This document shows positions 8,425-15,933 of a stretch of 28,135 nt of DNA, piece by piece. Source of the stretch: Brevibacterium sp. p3-SID960 (lineage in GTDB: Bacteria > Actinomycetota > Actinomycetes > Actinomycetales > Brevibacteriaceae); the NCBI RefSeq assembly GCF_025144725.1, contig NZ_JALXKS010000040.1:1-28135 (forward strand), read 5' to 3'. The notes below the pieces were generated by a model. The model was not told the origin of the DNA. It searched no databases and worked only from the letters and a program-made list of their open reading frames with translations. Every line of letters begins with the position of its first letter. Within the stretch, counting starts at the first letter, position 1. The translations under genes were made by a program, and so were the position numbers.

Positions 8425-9509
8425 CAGTCCGTCGCACCTCCTGCCTTCTCGTACGCCGAGGAGTCCTTGATGGAGTCCGGCGGGCCCTCGCTGGCGTGCC
8501 GCCAGTCGGAGAGCTCGAAGTAGCCGATGTAGCGCTCCCGGGCCGAGAACATCGGGTTGCAGGCCGTGAGCGTCATGATCCGGTCCTTGCCCTTGTAGTC
8601 CGGCATGTCCGGTACGGGGGCGAGCACCTCGGTCTGGTCGGGCAGCACGATGTCGAAGTTGACGAAGGTGTAGGTGTAGTAGCCGTCGGCCGTCTGCACG
8701 ATCGCCTCGTCGCCGGGGCGGATCTCGGCGATGAGGTTGAGCGGCTTGCCGTAGGTCACGCGGTGGCCGGCCATCGCGAAGTTGCCGACCTCCCCGGGCA
8801 TCGCGGCAGTCGGGTAGCGTCCCAGACCCATCCGGTTGAGCACCGGCTCGAGTGAGACGCCCTCGGCGATGGTGCGATAGTAGTCCTCGCCGAAGCGCGG
8901 AATGTACATGATGCCGAAGGCAGAGTTGAGATCGGCCGGATCGCCGACGTAGGGCGTGTCGGGATCGTCGGGCAGCTCGTTGCGCGGATTGTCCTGCCAC
9001 TGCGTGGTCAGCTCGTTGGCCAGGTTGCGGTTGTCCTCGTTGGCCGCGATGTCGGTCCACCACAGCTGCCAGACGACGAACAGGATGAGGATGAGACCGG
9101 CGGTGATGCACAGCTCGCCGAATGCGCGGATGGTGCCGCGCACCGGGCCCAGCGGCTCGCGTTCGGGCTTGGGCTTGTGGGCTGTGCGGTTGTGCGACGG
9201 CTCATCGCCGAAGACGACGGTGTCGAAGTCAGCGTGCCGATTGGCAGTCGGCATCGGTTCGGTCTGCGGAGCATTAGCCCCGTAGGCCTGCGCCGAGGCG
9301 ACGCTCGGGGTGCCGTAGCTGTACTCGGAGTGGCGAGAGGCGGATTTGATGACAGGCCGCGGGCCGGTGGGGGTTACCCCGCTCGTCGGTGCCCCTGCAG
9401 TGCCGGAGGCGGCTGCGGTTCCGCTGTCACCGGCGCCATCGCCGGTCTGCCGAGCTGCGGCAGCGCGCTCCTGCGCGATGCGCTCACGGCGCGACATCGG
9501 TTGATCCAC
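8424..9509 (-). CDS. Class E sortase (cysteine transpeptidase)
   Basis: This 361-residue sortase has a long disordered, Ala/Gly/Ser/Thr/Pro-rich cytoplasmic N-terminus (about 1-125), a membrane helix (about 132-152) and a C-terminal sortase beta-barrel. Catalytic residues are visible: His249 in AGHRVTYG, Cys317 in TLTACNP, and Arg326 in SARERYIG. Class E enzymes cleave LAxTG-like sorting signals and attach surface proteins to peptidoglycan or to pili; no substrate gene is in the window. The start is GTG at 9509, sharing a base with the DUF881 stop (TAGTG) and preceded by AAAGGTGA at good spacing. An ATG four codons later (9497) lacks a clear ribosome-binding site. Confidence 0.9.
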   Translation of the reverse strand: MDQPMSRRERIAQERAAAARQTGDGAGDSGTAAASGTAGAPTSGVTPTGPRPVIKSASRHSEYSYGTPSVASAQAYGANAPQTEPMPTANRHADFDTVVFGDEPSHNRTAHKPKPEREPLGPVRGTIRAFGELCITAGLILILFVVWQLWWTDIAANEDNRNLANELTTQWQDNPRNELPDDPDTPYVGDPADLNSAFGIMYIPRFGEDYYRTIAEGVSLEPVLNRMGLGRYPTAAMPGEVGNFAMAGHRVTYGKPLNLIAEIRPGDEAIVQTADGYYTYTFVNFDIVLPDQTEVLAPVPDMPDYKGKDRIMTLTACNPMFSARERYIGYFELSDWRHASEGPPDSIKDSSAYEKAGGATD

Positions 9510-10219
9510 TACTGCTTCACCTTTGCTTGGGAGAGGTCGAACGCGCCCTCATACGCATCGAGGGTCAGCGTTCCGGTCTCGACTTTCCACCCTAATCCTA
9601 AGCGCTCGGCGTACTGCTGATAGACCTGCACAGCTGGAGAGTCGCTGAGTGCCCGGCGCAGCGCGTCGGGGTCGCCGACGGCTTCGATGACATACGGCGG
9701 GGAGTACACCTGGGAGCTGACTCGGAGAGTGTTGCCGACGCACTGGACCGAGGAGGTCGCAACGATGCGCTGGCCCTGGACGGACATGCCCTCTGCACCG
9801 CCGGCCCACAGCGCGTTCATCACGCCTTCGAGGTCCTGCTGGTGGATGACGAGGTCGTTGACGGACACGCCCGGCAGGTTCATCGATTCCCGCGGCGCGT
9901 CATCGAGCGTGACGGTCACGCCCTCCCCGGTGAGTTCGGCTGCTCGGGCTTCGGCGGCGAGCGCATCGGCGAACTTCTGCGCGTCATCGGCTTCGTCGGA
10001 GCCGGAGCGGCGCTGCAGCTCCTCGACGGTGCGGCGCTGCTCGGCCACGCTCTCCTCGAGCTTGCGGCCCTGGTCGGAGCGCTCCTTGACGATATCAGGC
10101 AGCGTCGAGGCCTCGGTCCGCAGCCTTGTGCCATCAGACGTTTGGGCCGAGGTGGCCATGAGCAGACCGCAGATGAGCAGCACGATGAACACCATCGGGT
10201 GCCCGAAGAGTCTCTTCAC
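9509..10219 (-). CDS. DUF881 (YlxW-like) membrane-anchored protein
   Basis: This 236-residue protein begins with a basic patch and a membrane helix or uncleaved signal (about residues 8-24). A coiled-coil region rich in Glu/Gln/Arg (about 40-95) follows, then a DUF881 domain recognisable from GVTVTLDDAP, NDLVIHQQDLEGVMNALWAGGAE, and PPYVIEAVGDPDALRRAL. The function of the family is unknown; a member sits between crgA and trpG in M. tuberculosis (Rv0012). The frame stays open upstream to 10543, but the GTG at 10219 is the likely start. It has a GGGCGGAG ribosome-binding site about 10 nt upstream and the hydrophobic segment follows directly. A plausible promoter also lies at 10277-10306, which rules out a start further upstream. 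Confidence 0.87.
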   Translation of the reverse strand: MKRLFGHPMVFIVLLICGLLMATSAQTSDGTRLRTEASTLPDIVKERSDQGRKLEESVAEQRRTVEELQRRSGSDEADDAQKFADALAAEARAAELTGEGVTVTLDDAPRESMNLPGVSVNDLVIHQQDLEGVMNALWAGGAEGMSVQGQRIVATSSVQCVGNTLRVSSQVYSPPYVIEAVGDPDALRRALSDSPAVQVYQQYAERLGLGWKVETGTLTLDAYEGAFDLSQAKVKQ

Positions 10220-10276
10220 TTCTGCTGTGCTCCGCCCTCTGCACCGCCGGCCGGCGCTTCGTCGTCTGTGCCTTCC

Positions 10277-10306
10277 AATGTACCCAGCACTCCGACAGGC
10301 GGCCAA
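10277..10306 (-). promoter_or_regulatory. Predicted promoter of the DUF881-sortase-trpG operon
   Basis: On the minus strand, TTGGCC (10306-10301) and TACATT (10282-10277) are separated by 18 nt. The -10 fits the actinobacterial TAnnnT pattern and the -35 matches TTGACA at four of six bases. A transcription start near 10270 would leave a leader of about 50 nt before the GTG at 10219. Two GTTGTCAC copies lie just upstream. Confidence 0.45.
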
Positions 10307-10328
10307 GTGACAACCGCACCGTGACAAC
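10307..10328. repeat. GTGACAAC direct repeat in the divergent intergenic region
   Basis: GTGACAAC occurs at 10307-10314 and 10321-10328, a 14-bp period, directly upstream of the predicted -35 of the minus-strand operon and about 130 bp before the methyltransferase gene. It could be an operator for either side; nothing else was recognised in 10220-10457. Confidence 0.45.
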
Positions 10329-10457
10329 ATGCGACAGCGCCCCGGCATCGATGTCAGTGCCGAGGTGTGGACTGGGAAGCGAACCCAACGGCGTGCAGCC
10401 CACGGCGCTGGCTCGGGTTCTCTGCGTGTGATGATCGATAATGGAGAGGTGACGTCC

Positions 10458-12116
10458 ATGCCCGCAGCCTCGCAAGCTGACACTCCCGCCCTGCGCAAGG
10501 CCCGGGGCGCGTTCTTCACGCCTGCCGACATCACCGAGTTCATCGCCGCTTGGGCCGTGCGCTATGCAGATGATCGGGTCCTCGAGCCCTCTGCCGGCGA
10601 TGCCGCATTCCTGCTCTCGGCCCACCGACGGCTGACGGCCCTCGATCCGGCACGAACCAGCGCCCGGCCCGTTCACGGGGTGGAGATCCATCCCGAGAGC
10701 GCGGAGATCGGCCGCGCCCGCGTCACTGCTGCCGGAGGCCGAGCCGAGATCGAGGTCAGCGACTTCTTCGACCTGTCGCCGACCGGTGACTACGACACCG
10801 TGATCGGCAATCCGCCGTTCATCCGCTATCAGGGATTCACCGGCGAAAGTCGGGCTCGCGCCCGCGAGGCCGCGCTTCGCGGCGGGGTCGCGCTGTCCGG
10901 GCTGGCCTCCAGCTGGGCAGCCTTCACCATCCACTCCGCTCTGTTCCTGCGGCCCGGCGGCCGGCTAGGCCTCGTGCTGCCGGCCGAGCTGCTGACCGTC
11001 AACTACGCAGCACCGGTGCGCACCTTCCTGTTCGAGAACTTCCGCAGCGTCGAACTCGTCCTCTTCGAAGAGCAGGTCTTCCCCGGAGCCGAAACGGAAG
11101 TCGTCCTCCTCCTGGCCGACGGCTACCAGGAAGGCCCAAGCGCCCATGCGACCATCCGGCAGGCACGCACGGCCTCTGAGCTCAACGCCCTGGCACCCGG
11201 TCAGCAGTGGACGCCGGTCGACCCAGCCGCCAAGTGGATCGACAGCCTCGTCAGCCCCGCAGCGACCTCTGCCCTGCAGGCGCAGATGGAGGCCGGGCAG
11301 TTCTGCGATCTGGAGACCTGGGGCGATACGACGCTGGGCGCGGTGACCGGCAACAACAAGTACTTCACCCTCTCCGCCTCCCGTGCCGCTGAACTCGGGC
11401 TCACCTCCCGGGACCTCATGCGCGTCTCCCCGCCCGGCAGCTCGCATCTGCGCGGGCTCGCACTCACGCCGGCGCATCTGCGCCGGCTGGCAGACGAGGG
11501 CAGGGCAACGCAGCTGTTCTACCCGCGTGAACCGCTCTCATCGGCCGCGGCCGCCTACATCGAGGCCGGCGAGCGCACCGGCGTGCACGAGGCCTACAAG
11601 TGCCGGGTGCGCCGCAGCTGGTACCGGGTGCCGTTGCTGGAACCTGCCGATCTGCTGCTGACCTGCATGAACGCCGACACTCCACGACTGACGACGAACA
11701 GTGCCCGCGTCCGTCACCTCAACTCCGTGCACGGGGTGTACCTGCGCGAAGAGCACCGTGAGCTCGGCGGTGAGCTGCTGCCGCTGGCCAGCCTCAACGC
11801 CGTGACGACGCTGCATGCGGAGATCGTCGGCCGCAGCTACGGCGGGGGCATCCTCAAACTCGAGCCGAAGGAAGCCGACCGCTGGGCAGTTCCCTCACCT
11901 GCGCTCATCGCCTCCGCCGCCGAGGCGCTCGGCGGGATCCGCCTGCGGGTCGCCCGGATGCTGCGGGCCGGCAAGCTGAACGAAGCGTCCGAACTCATCG
12001 ACACCGTGCTGCTGCGCGAACCCGGGCACCTGAGCGCAACAGAACTCGCCGAGGTGCGGCACGCCAGGGATGAGTTGGTACGCCGGCGGACCGTCAGGGG
12101 CGCCAGTGGCCGCTGA
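10458..12116 (+). CDS. Gamma-class N6-adenine DNA methyltransferase (TaqI/Eco57I type)
   Basis: This 552-residue protein has the motif order of a gamma-class adenine methyltransferase: motif X GAFFTP (17-22), SAM-binding motif I VLEPSAGDAAFL (41-52), motif II acidic GVEIHP, and catalytic motif IV NPPF (118-121) followed by IRYQGF. A target-recognition region fills roughly residues 250-500. It should methylate adenine in a specific duplex sequence using SAM. The start chosen is ATG at 10458 because GGAGAGGTGA (10443-10452) precedes it at 5 nt; the open frame extends upstream to 10329 without comparable support. The next gene overlaps its end, implying a pair. Neither gene belongs to the conserved kinase/crgA locus that surrounds it, so acquisition is likely (inference). 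Confidence 0.88.
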   Translation: MPAASQADTPALRKARGAFFTPADITEFIAAWAVRYADDRVLEPSAGDAAFLLSAHRRLTALDPARTSARPVHGVEIHPESAEIGRARVTAAGGRAEIEVSDFFDLSPTGDYDTVIGNPPFIRYQGFTGESRARAREAALRGGVALSGLASSWAAFTIHSALFLRPGGRLGLVLPAELLTVNYAAPVRTFLFENFRSVELVLFEEQVFPGAETEVVLLLADGYQEGPSAHATIRQARTASELNALAPGQQWTPVDPAAKWIDSLVSPAATSALQAQMEAGQFCDLETWGDTTLGAVTGNNKYFTLSASRAAELGLTSRDLMRVSPPGSSHLRGLALTPAHLRRLADEGRATQLFYPREPLSSAAAAYIEAGERTGVHEAYKCRVRRSWYRVPLLEPADLLLTCMNADTPRLTTNSARVRHLNSVHGVYLREEHRELGGELLPLASLNAVTTLHAEIVGRSYGGGILKLEPKEADRWAVPSPALIASAAEALGGIRLRVARMLRAGKLNEASELIDTVLLREPGHLSATELAEVRHARDELVRRRTVRGASGR

Positions 12117-13119
12117 GACGAGTGCGAAGGAACGCGCCTGGCTGCTCTTCGACTACATCATCGCTCAGGCCGCACCCGATGGCGAGCATGCGGATCCGTG
12201 GACGGCAACCGATGACGGCAGGCTGCGCTTCTCACCCGACATCCCGACCCTCGAACGTCTGCTCGGCGTGCCGCTGCTGCTGCGGGCCGGCAGCCAGACG
12301 GGTGTGCCGGCCCTGGCGCTCGACGTGTGGCTGTCCTATGAGCTGCGCCGCGCCGGCTTCGACCCCGATGCCGTCTGGCCGCGAGCGACCCACCCGCGGA
12401 TCCTGCCGACCCCGATCGCCAAACTGCTCGCCGGCCTGCCGGCAGCCGAGCGGGCAGCCCTCACCGCCCGCCTGGCACAGCGCACCGCTATTCCCGGTGC
12501 GACAGCGGCGAGCGCGAACATCCTCGGCAAGCACTATCTCAAACAGGTCGACGTCATGATGACCGACTGGGCGACCGGGCCCGAGCTGCTCATCTCCACC
12601 AAGCGGATGGACTCCTCCTACGGCAAGAATGCCGCCAACCGCGTCGAGGAGTCCTACGGCGATGCGAAGAACCTGCGGCTGCGCCATCCGCTGGCCGCAC
12701 TCGGCTTCGTGCTCGGACTGCGCTCCGACATCCTCGACATCGCACCGGCGACGGCCGACTGGCTCTTCGACCTCGTCGGCAAGCTCGGCCAGGAAGACGA
12801 CGCCTACCACGCCACGAGCATCATCATCTTCGACTGCACCGACCCGGGCGCCAGCGGCACCCTGTTCGATGACACCGCTCAGATGGCACCCGGGACCGAC
12901 CTCGACGCGATCATCGAACGCCTGCCTGAAGCCCGCGTCCGCGACGATGTCGTCGCCGACTGGCTCTCCCCTGGCCGGTTCCTCACCGTCATGGTCAACC
13001 GGGTGCTCGACGCCACCCCGGTGACGTTCCACCCGGAGGCGCGCAGGCGGCGCAATGCCGCCCGCAGCAGCGCCGCCCGCCTCGGGTCGGTCATCACCGA
13101 CGACGGTCGCGTCCTCTGA
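12106..13119 (+). CDS. Putative type II restriction endonuclease paired with the methyltransferase
   Basis: This protein has 337 residues if started at GTG 12106 (AGGGG upstream, 11-bp overlap with the methyltransferase). An ATG at 12070 gives 12 more residues. A central block fits a nuclease core of the PD-(D/E)xK fold: KQVDVMM (Asp149), then Glu160, a hydrophobic strand LLIS, and STK with Lys166, followed by RMDSSYGKNAANRVEES. The usual Glu/Asp before x-Lys is Ser164 here, a substitution known in some restriction enzymes. I cannot name a family with certainty, and the endonuclease call rests on this core plus overlap with a methyltransferase. A non-nuclease accessory role is the main alternative. 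Confidence 0.62.
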   Translation: MAAETSAKERAWLLFDYIIAQAAPDGEHADPWTATDDGRLRFSPDIPTLERLLGVPLLLRAGSQTGVPALALDVWLSYELRRAGFDPDAVWPRATHPRILPTPIAKLLAGLPAAERAALTARLAQRTAIPGATAASANILGKHYLKQVDVMMTDWATGPELLISTKRMDSSYGKNAANRVEESYGDAKNLRLRHPLAALGFVLGLRSDILDIAPATADWLFDLVGKLGQEDDAYHATSIIIFDCTDPGASGTLFDDTAQMAPGTDLDAIIERLPEARVRDDVVADWLSPGRFLTVMVNRVLDATPVTFHPEARRRRNAARSSAARLGSVITDDGRVL

Positions 13120-13154
13120 TCGAATGCCCCGTACAGCTGCGGGCTTTGCGGCGA

Positions 13155-13183
13155 TGTGCACAGAAGTGCTCCTCGAGTAGACT
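13155..13183 (+). promoter_or_regulatory. Predicted promoter of crgA
   Basis: TAGACT (13178-13183) fits the -10 pattern TAnnnT. TGTGCA (13155-13160) sits 17 nt upstream as a weak -35 (three of six bases). A start near 13190 would leave a leader of about 80 nt before the GTG at 13270. Independent transcription is expected, since crgA is separated from the upstream endonuclease gene by 150 bp. Confidence 0.4.
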
Positions 13184-13269
13184 TTGGGTGTTGTCCAACC
13201 CCCACATGCACCCAGGGACAGCATTCGCAGGCCCATTGCCGGGACTGGTCTGTCCACCGGAGGAGAAAC

Positions 13270-13878
13270 GTGTCCAAGTCGAGCCGTAACCGCAAAGCGC
13301 ACCGCACCTCGCGCCTCACGGAGAGCCCCAAGGCCGCTGAGACGACAGCCGAGGAGACTCTGAACGACGAGACTCTCGACATCGACGACCCCGCGAAGAC
13401 CACCGACGTCGACACTGCAGACGAAAAGGACACGGCGCCCGCGAAGAACACCACAGCGAAGAAGAAGCCGGCCGCTGCCAAATCGGCCGGCGCGACTGCT
13501 GCCGGCAAGAAGTCGGCGAAGAAGGCCGACGTCGACGTCGACGATGCGGAGGACGAGAAGTCCGGCAAGGCCGCCCGCTCCGGCAACCCCGCCAAGCGCA
13601 GCAAGGCGCGTACCAGCCGCTCGACCTCCCGGTCCACGTCCCGGTCGACCGGCCGCACCACCTCGACCTACGACGGCACCACCTCGACGGTGACCAAGCC
13701 GAACCCGCGCTGGTTCGTGCCCGTCATGGTCGGCATCCTGCTGCTCGGCCTCGCCTGGCTCGTCGTCTTCTACCTCTCTCAGGGCGCCTGGCCTGTTGAG
13801 GCCTGGGGCAACTGGAACCTCGTCGCAGGCTTCTCGATCCTCGTCGCCGGGCTCCTGATGTCGACACGATGGCGCTAA
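13270..13878 (+). CDS. crgA: CrgA cell-division protein with a long N-terminal extension
   Basis: This 202-residue protein has a C-terminal 65 residues that are a complete CrgA domain: NPRWFVP, a first membrane helix, a short loop with WGNWN, a second helix and a terminal MSTRWR. CrgA is a small divisome scaffold in Actinomycetota that contacts FtsZ, FtsI and other division proteins; the usual length is about 85-95 residues. Here about 140 residues precede the domain. They are first Thr/Asp/Glu-rich, then Lys/Ala-rich, then a basic Ser/Thr/Arg repeat (SRSTSRSTSRST) next to the membrane. The start is GTG at 13270 with a strong GGAGGAGA site (13259-13266). Upstream in-frame codons would lie across the predicted promoter. 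The Ser/Thr-rich tail is a candidate target of PknA/PknB (inference). Confidence 0.9.
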   Translation: MSKSSRNRKAHRTSRLTESPKAAETTAEETLNDETLDIDDPAKTTDVDTADEKDTAPAKNTTAKKKPAAAKSAGATAAGKKSAKKADVDVDDAEDEKSGKAARSGNPAKRSKARTSRSTSRSTSRSTGRTTSTYDGTTSTVTKPNPRWFVPVMVGILLLGLAWLVVFYLSQGAWPVEAWGNWNLVAGFSILVAGLLMSTRWR

Positions 13879-13882
13879 GGGA

Positions 13883-14536
13883 ATGGCGAAACCGGCCGGA
13901 TACTTCCGTCTTCTAGCTCACCACCCTCTGCCCATCCGCCTGGCGGCACTGTACGTCGGGCTGTTCCTCTACGGGTTCTCCGCCGGGCTCATGCTGCGGT
14001 CGACGCTGGGCAATATGCCCTGGGACGTGCTGCACGAGGGCCTGTCGAAGCTGACCGGCATCTCGATCGGCCTCGTCGTCGTGATCCTGTCGTTCCTCCT
14101 GCTGCTGCTGTGGATCCCGCTCAAGCAGCGCCCGGGTCTGGGCACCCTGTCGAATGCGCTGCTTGTGGGTCTGTTCATCGACCTGACCCTGTTCATCGTC
14201 CCGGCACCGGAACAGCTGTGGCTGCGCATCGTCTTCGTCGCGTTCGCCATCCTCATCAACGCCGTGGCCACGGTGCTCTACATCATTCCGAACTTCGGGC
14301 CGGGCCCGCGCGACGGGCTCATGACCGGCCTCGTCCTCAAGACCGGCGGGTCGGTCACCGTGGTCCGCGCCTCCATCGAGATCGCTGTCATGCTCATCGG
14401 CTGGCTGCTCGGCGGCACCCTGTTCATCGCCACGATCGTCTTCGCCTTCGTGATCGGGCCGGTGACCCACTTCATCCTTCACCTGGCGATCAAGCTCTTG
14501 GGGCCCGGTGACCCGATGGTCTCCGAGGACACCTAG
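13883..14536 (+). CDS. YczE/YitT-like multipass membrane protein
   Basis: This 217-residue protein has about five to six membrane helices. Family-like features are GNMPWDVLHEGLSKLTG after the first helix, LLLLLWIPLKQRPGLGTL, and GPGPRDGLMTGL, which resemble the YczE group of membrane proteins. Its biochemical role is not established. It begins 4 bp after crgA, with AAGGGA spanning the crgA stop as a very close ribosome-binding site, so the two are probably co-transcribed. Its TAG stop lies inside the CTAG palindrome at 14533-14536 that also supplies the stop of the opposing rhomboid gene. Confidence 0.82.
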   Translation: MAKPAGYFRLLAHHPLPIRLAALYVGLFLYGFSAGLMLRSTLGNMPWDVLHEGLSKLTGISIGLVVVILSFLLLLLWIPLKQRPGLGTLSNALLVGLFIDLTLFIVPAPEQLWLRIVFVAFAILINAVATVLYIIPNFGPGPRDGLMTGLVLKTGGSVTVVRASIEIAVMLIGWLLGGTLFIATIVFAFVIGPVTHFILHLAIKLLGPGDPMVSEDT

Positions 14537-15318
14537 ACCGTCACCGGCACCCAGATCAGTGCCGCGAGCCCGGCTGCGCTCACCACCGCTGTCAGGATCA
14601 GCAGACTGAGCGCGCGCAGACGCTGCGGGGCGAAGAAGTACACGCAGCCGAAGACGAAGCCGGTGACGAAGCCGCCGAGGTGTGCCTGCCAGGAGATGTT
14701 GGGCACCAGCCAGATGAGCACCGCGTTGATCGCGACGAACCCGAACACCCCGGTGAGGTTCCGGTCGAGTCGACGGGTGGGGGTGGCCACGAAGCCGACG
14801 AGGCCGAACAGCGCTCCCGAGGCGCCGATGTGCACCGTGAGCAGGGCCTGCGGACTGCCGTCGGCAAGGGCGAGGGCGAACACCGCCAGCGAACCGCCGA
14901 ATGCACTGAAGAGATACAGCAGCGCAAACCACCCCGAGCCGGTGTATCGCTCCAGGAACGTGCCGAAGAAGTACAGCCCGACCATGTTGAACATGATGTG
15001 CATGCTGCCGGCGTGGATGAAGGCTGTCGTGAGCGCGGTGTAGGGCTCGGAGACCGCCCAGTAGGCGGCGAAGCCGAACATCCGCGGGATCCAGTCACCG
15101 GTCAGCAGCTGCAGCAGCCACACGATCACGCATGCCCCGATGAGGCCGTACGTCACCGGTGTCGCCGTCATCCTCCCCGACCTCCGGTCCGGCATACCCT
15201 GCGGTGGCTCCGGCTGGACGGGACCCTGCGCGCTGCCGCCAGGCCGAGGCGCGCCCGGCCGAGGGACGCCGGGCCGAGGCGCGCCGGGCTGCGGCGGTTC
15301 AGACGGTGGAACTGACAT
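14533..15318 (-). CDS. Rhomboid-family intramembrane serine protease
   Basis: This 261-residue protein has a proline-rich cytoplasmic N-terminus followed by a six-helix rhomboid core. The catalytic dyad is visible as Ser167 in GASGALFG and His213 in QAHLGGFVTG; HIMFNM supplies His107 and Asn111 of the oxyanion region. Rhomboids cleave membrane proteins within or near their transmembrane segments; substrates are unknown here. The ATG at 15318 is chosen because AGGA lies 7 nt upstream; a GTG two codons earlier is too close to that site. The N-terminal region repeats PGAPRPG-type units encoded by a G/C-rich direct repeat at about 15242-15293. A rhomboid gene near crgA and cyclophilin is common in actinomycetes. 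Confidence 0.92.
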   Translation of the reverse strand: MSVPPSEPPQPGAPRPGVPRPGAPRPGGSAQGPVQPEPPQGMPDRRSGRMTATPVTYGLIGACVIVWLLQLLTGDWIPRMFGFAAYWAVSEPYTALTTAFIHAGSMHIMFNMVGLYFFGTFLERYTGSGWFALLYLFSAFGGSLAVFALALADGSPQALLTVHIGASGALFGLVGFVATPTRRLDRNLTGVFGFVAINAVLIWLVPNISWQAHLGGFVTGFVFGCVYFFAPQRLRALSLLILTAVVSAAGLAALIWVPVTV

Positions 15319-15399
15319 GACCACATCCTATGGACGGCAGTGAACCAGACCGGCCCCTGGTCCACAGAGGATCAGGGGCCGGTGAGAGGCGAACTGGGA

Positions 15400-15933
15400 T
15401 CAGCGGATCTCGACGGATTCGATGACGACCGGCTCGGTCGGGCGGTCGGCCTGACCGGTCGGGACGGCCTCGATGGCGTCGACGACCTTCTTCGACTCCG
15501 CGTCTGCGACCTCACCGAAGATCGTGTGCTTTCCGTTGAGCCACGGGGTCTCCATGGTCGAGATGAAGAACTGCGAGCCGTTGGTGCCGCGGCCCATCTG
15601 CTGACCGGCATTGGCCATGGCCAGCAGGTAGGGCTTGCTGAACTGCAGTTCGGGATGGATCTCGTCATCGAAGACGTAGCCGGGGCCGCCGGTGCCGGTG
15701 CCCAGCGGGCAGCCGCCCTGGATCATGAACTGCTTGATGATGCGGTGGAAGCCGAGTCCATCGTAGAACGGACGGGTGACCTGTTGACCGGACTGCGGGT
15801 CGGTGAACTCGCGCTTGCCCTCGGCGAGCTCGACGAAGTTCGCCACGGTCTTCGGGGCGTGGTTGCCGAAGAGATCGATGACGATGTCGCCCTTGTTCGT
15901 GTGCAGGACTGCCTGCTGCGTTGCGATACTCAT
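15400..15933 (-). CDS. ppiA: Cyclophilin-type peptidyl-prolyl cis-trans isomerase
   Basis: This is a 177-residue single-domain cyclophilin. Active-site residues align with human cyclophilin A: FHRII with Arg64, then Phe69 and Gln72 in QFMIQGG. GRGTNGSQFFI and PWLNGKHTIFGEV follow downstream. There is no signal peptide, so it is cytoplasmic and assists protein folding. The frame extends upstream to 15999, but homologous sequence starts at MSIATQQAVLHTNKGDI, and ATG 15933 is taken as start with only a weak GACGGGT ribosome-binding site. A gene of this kind (ppiA, Rv0009) lies in the same neighbourhood in mycobacteria. Confidence 0.94.
   Translation of the reverse strand: MSIATQQAVLHTNKGDIVIDLFGNHAPKTVANFVELAEGKREFTDPQSGQQVTRPFYDGLGFHRIIKQFMIQGGCPLGTGTGGPGYVFDDEIHPELQFSKPYLLAMANAGQQMGRGTNGSQFFISTMETPWLNGKHTIFGEVADAESKKVVDAIEAVPTGQADRPTEPVVIESVEIR

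Noticed and set aside
8194..9111. A 305-residue protein ending in the small membrane protein
   Set aside because: The upstream two thirds is sortase coding sequence in another frame and is Arg/His-rich nonsense; only the last 76 residues (from 8424) look like a real protein.
10437..10442. GATAAT as a -10 element for the methyltransferase gene
   Set aside because: Transcription would start inside the GGAGAGGTGA ribosome-binding site, destroying it, and no -35 is found at normal spacing.
10220..10543. N-terminal extension of the DUF881 protein
   Set aside because: The extension overlaps the divergent methyltransferase gene, is Arg/Cys-rich without homology, and lies upstream of the predicted promoter.
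13156..13269. Earlier start for crgA
   Set aside because: The upstream codons cross the predicted -10 and leader, encode Cys/His/Arg-rich residues unlike the family, and lack a ribosome-binding site; GTG 13270 has a strong one.
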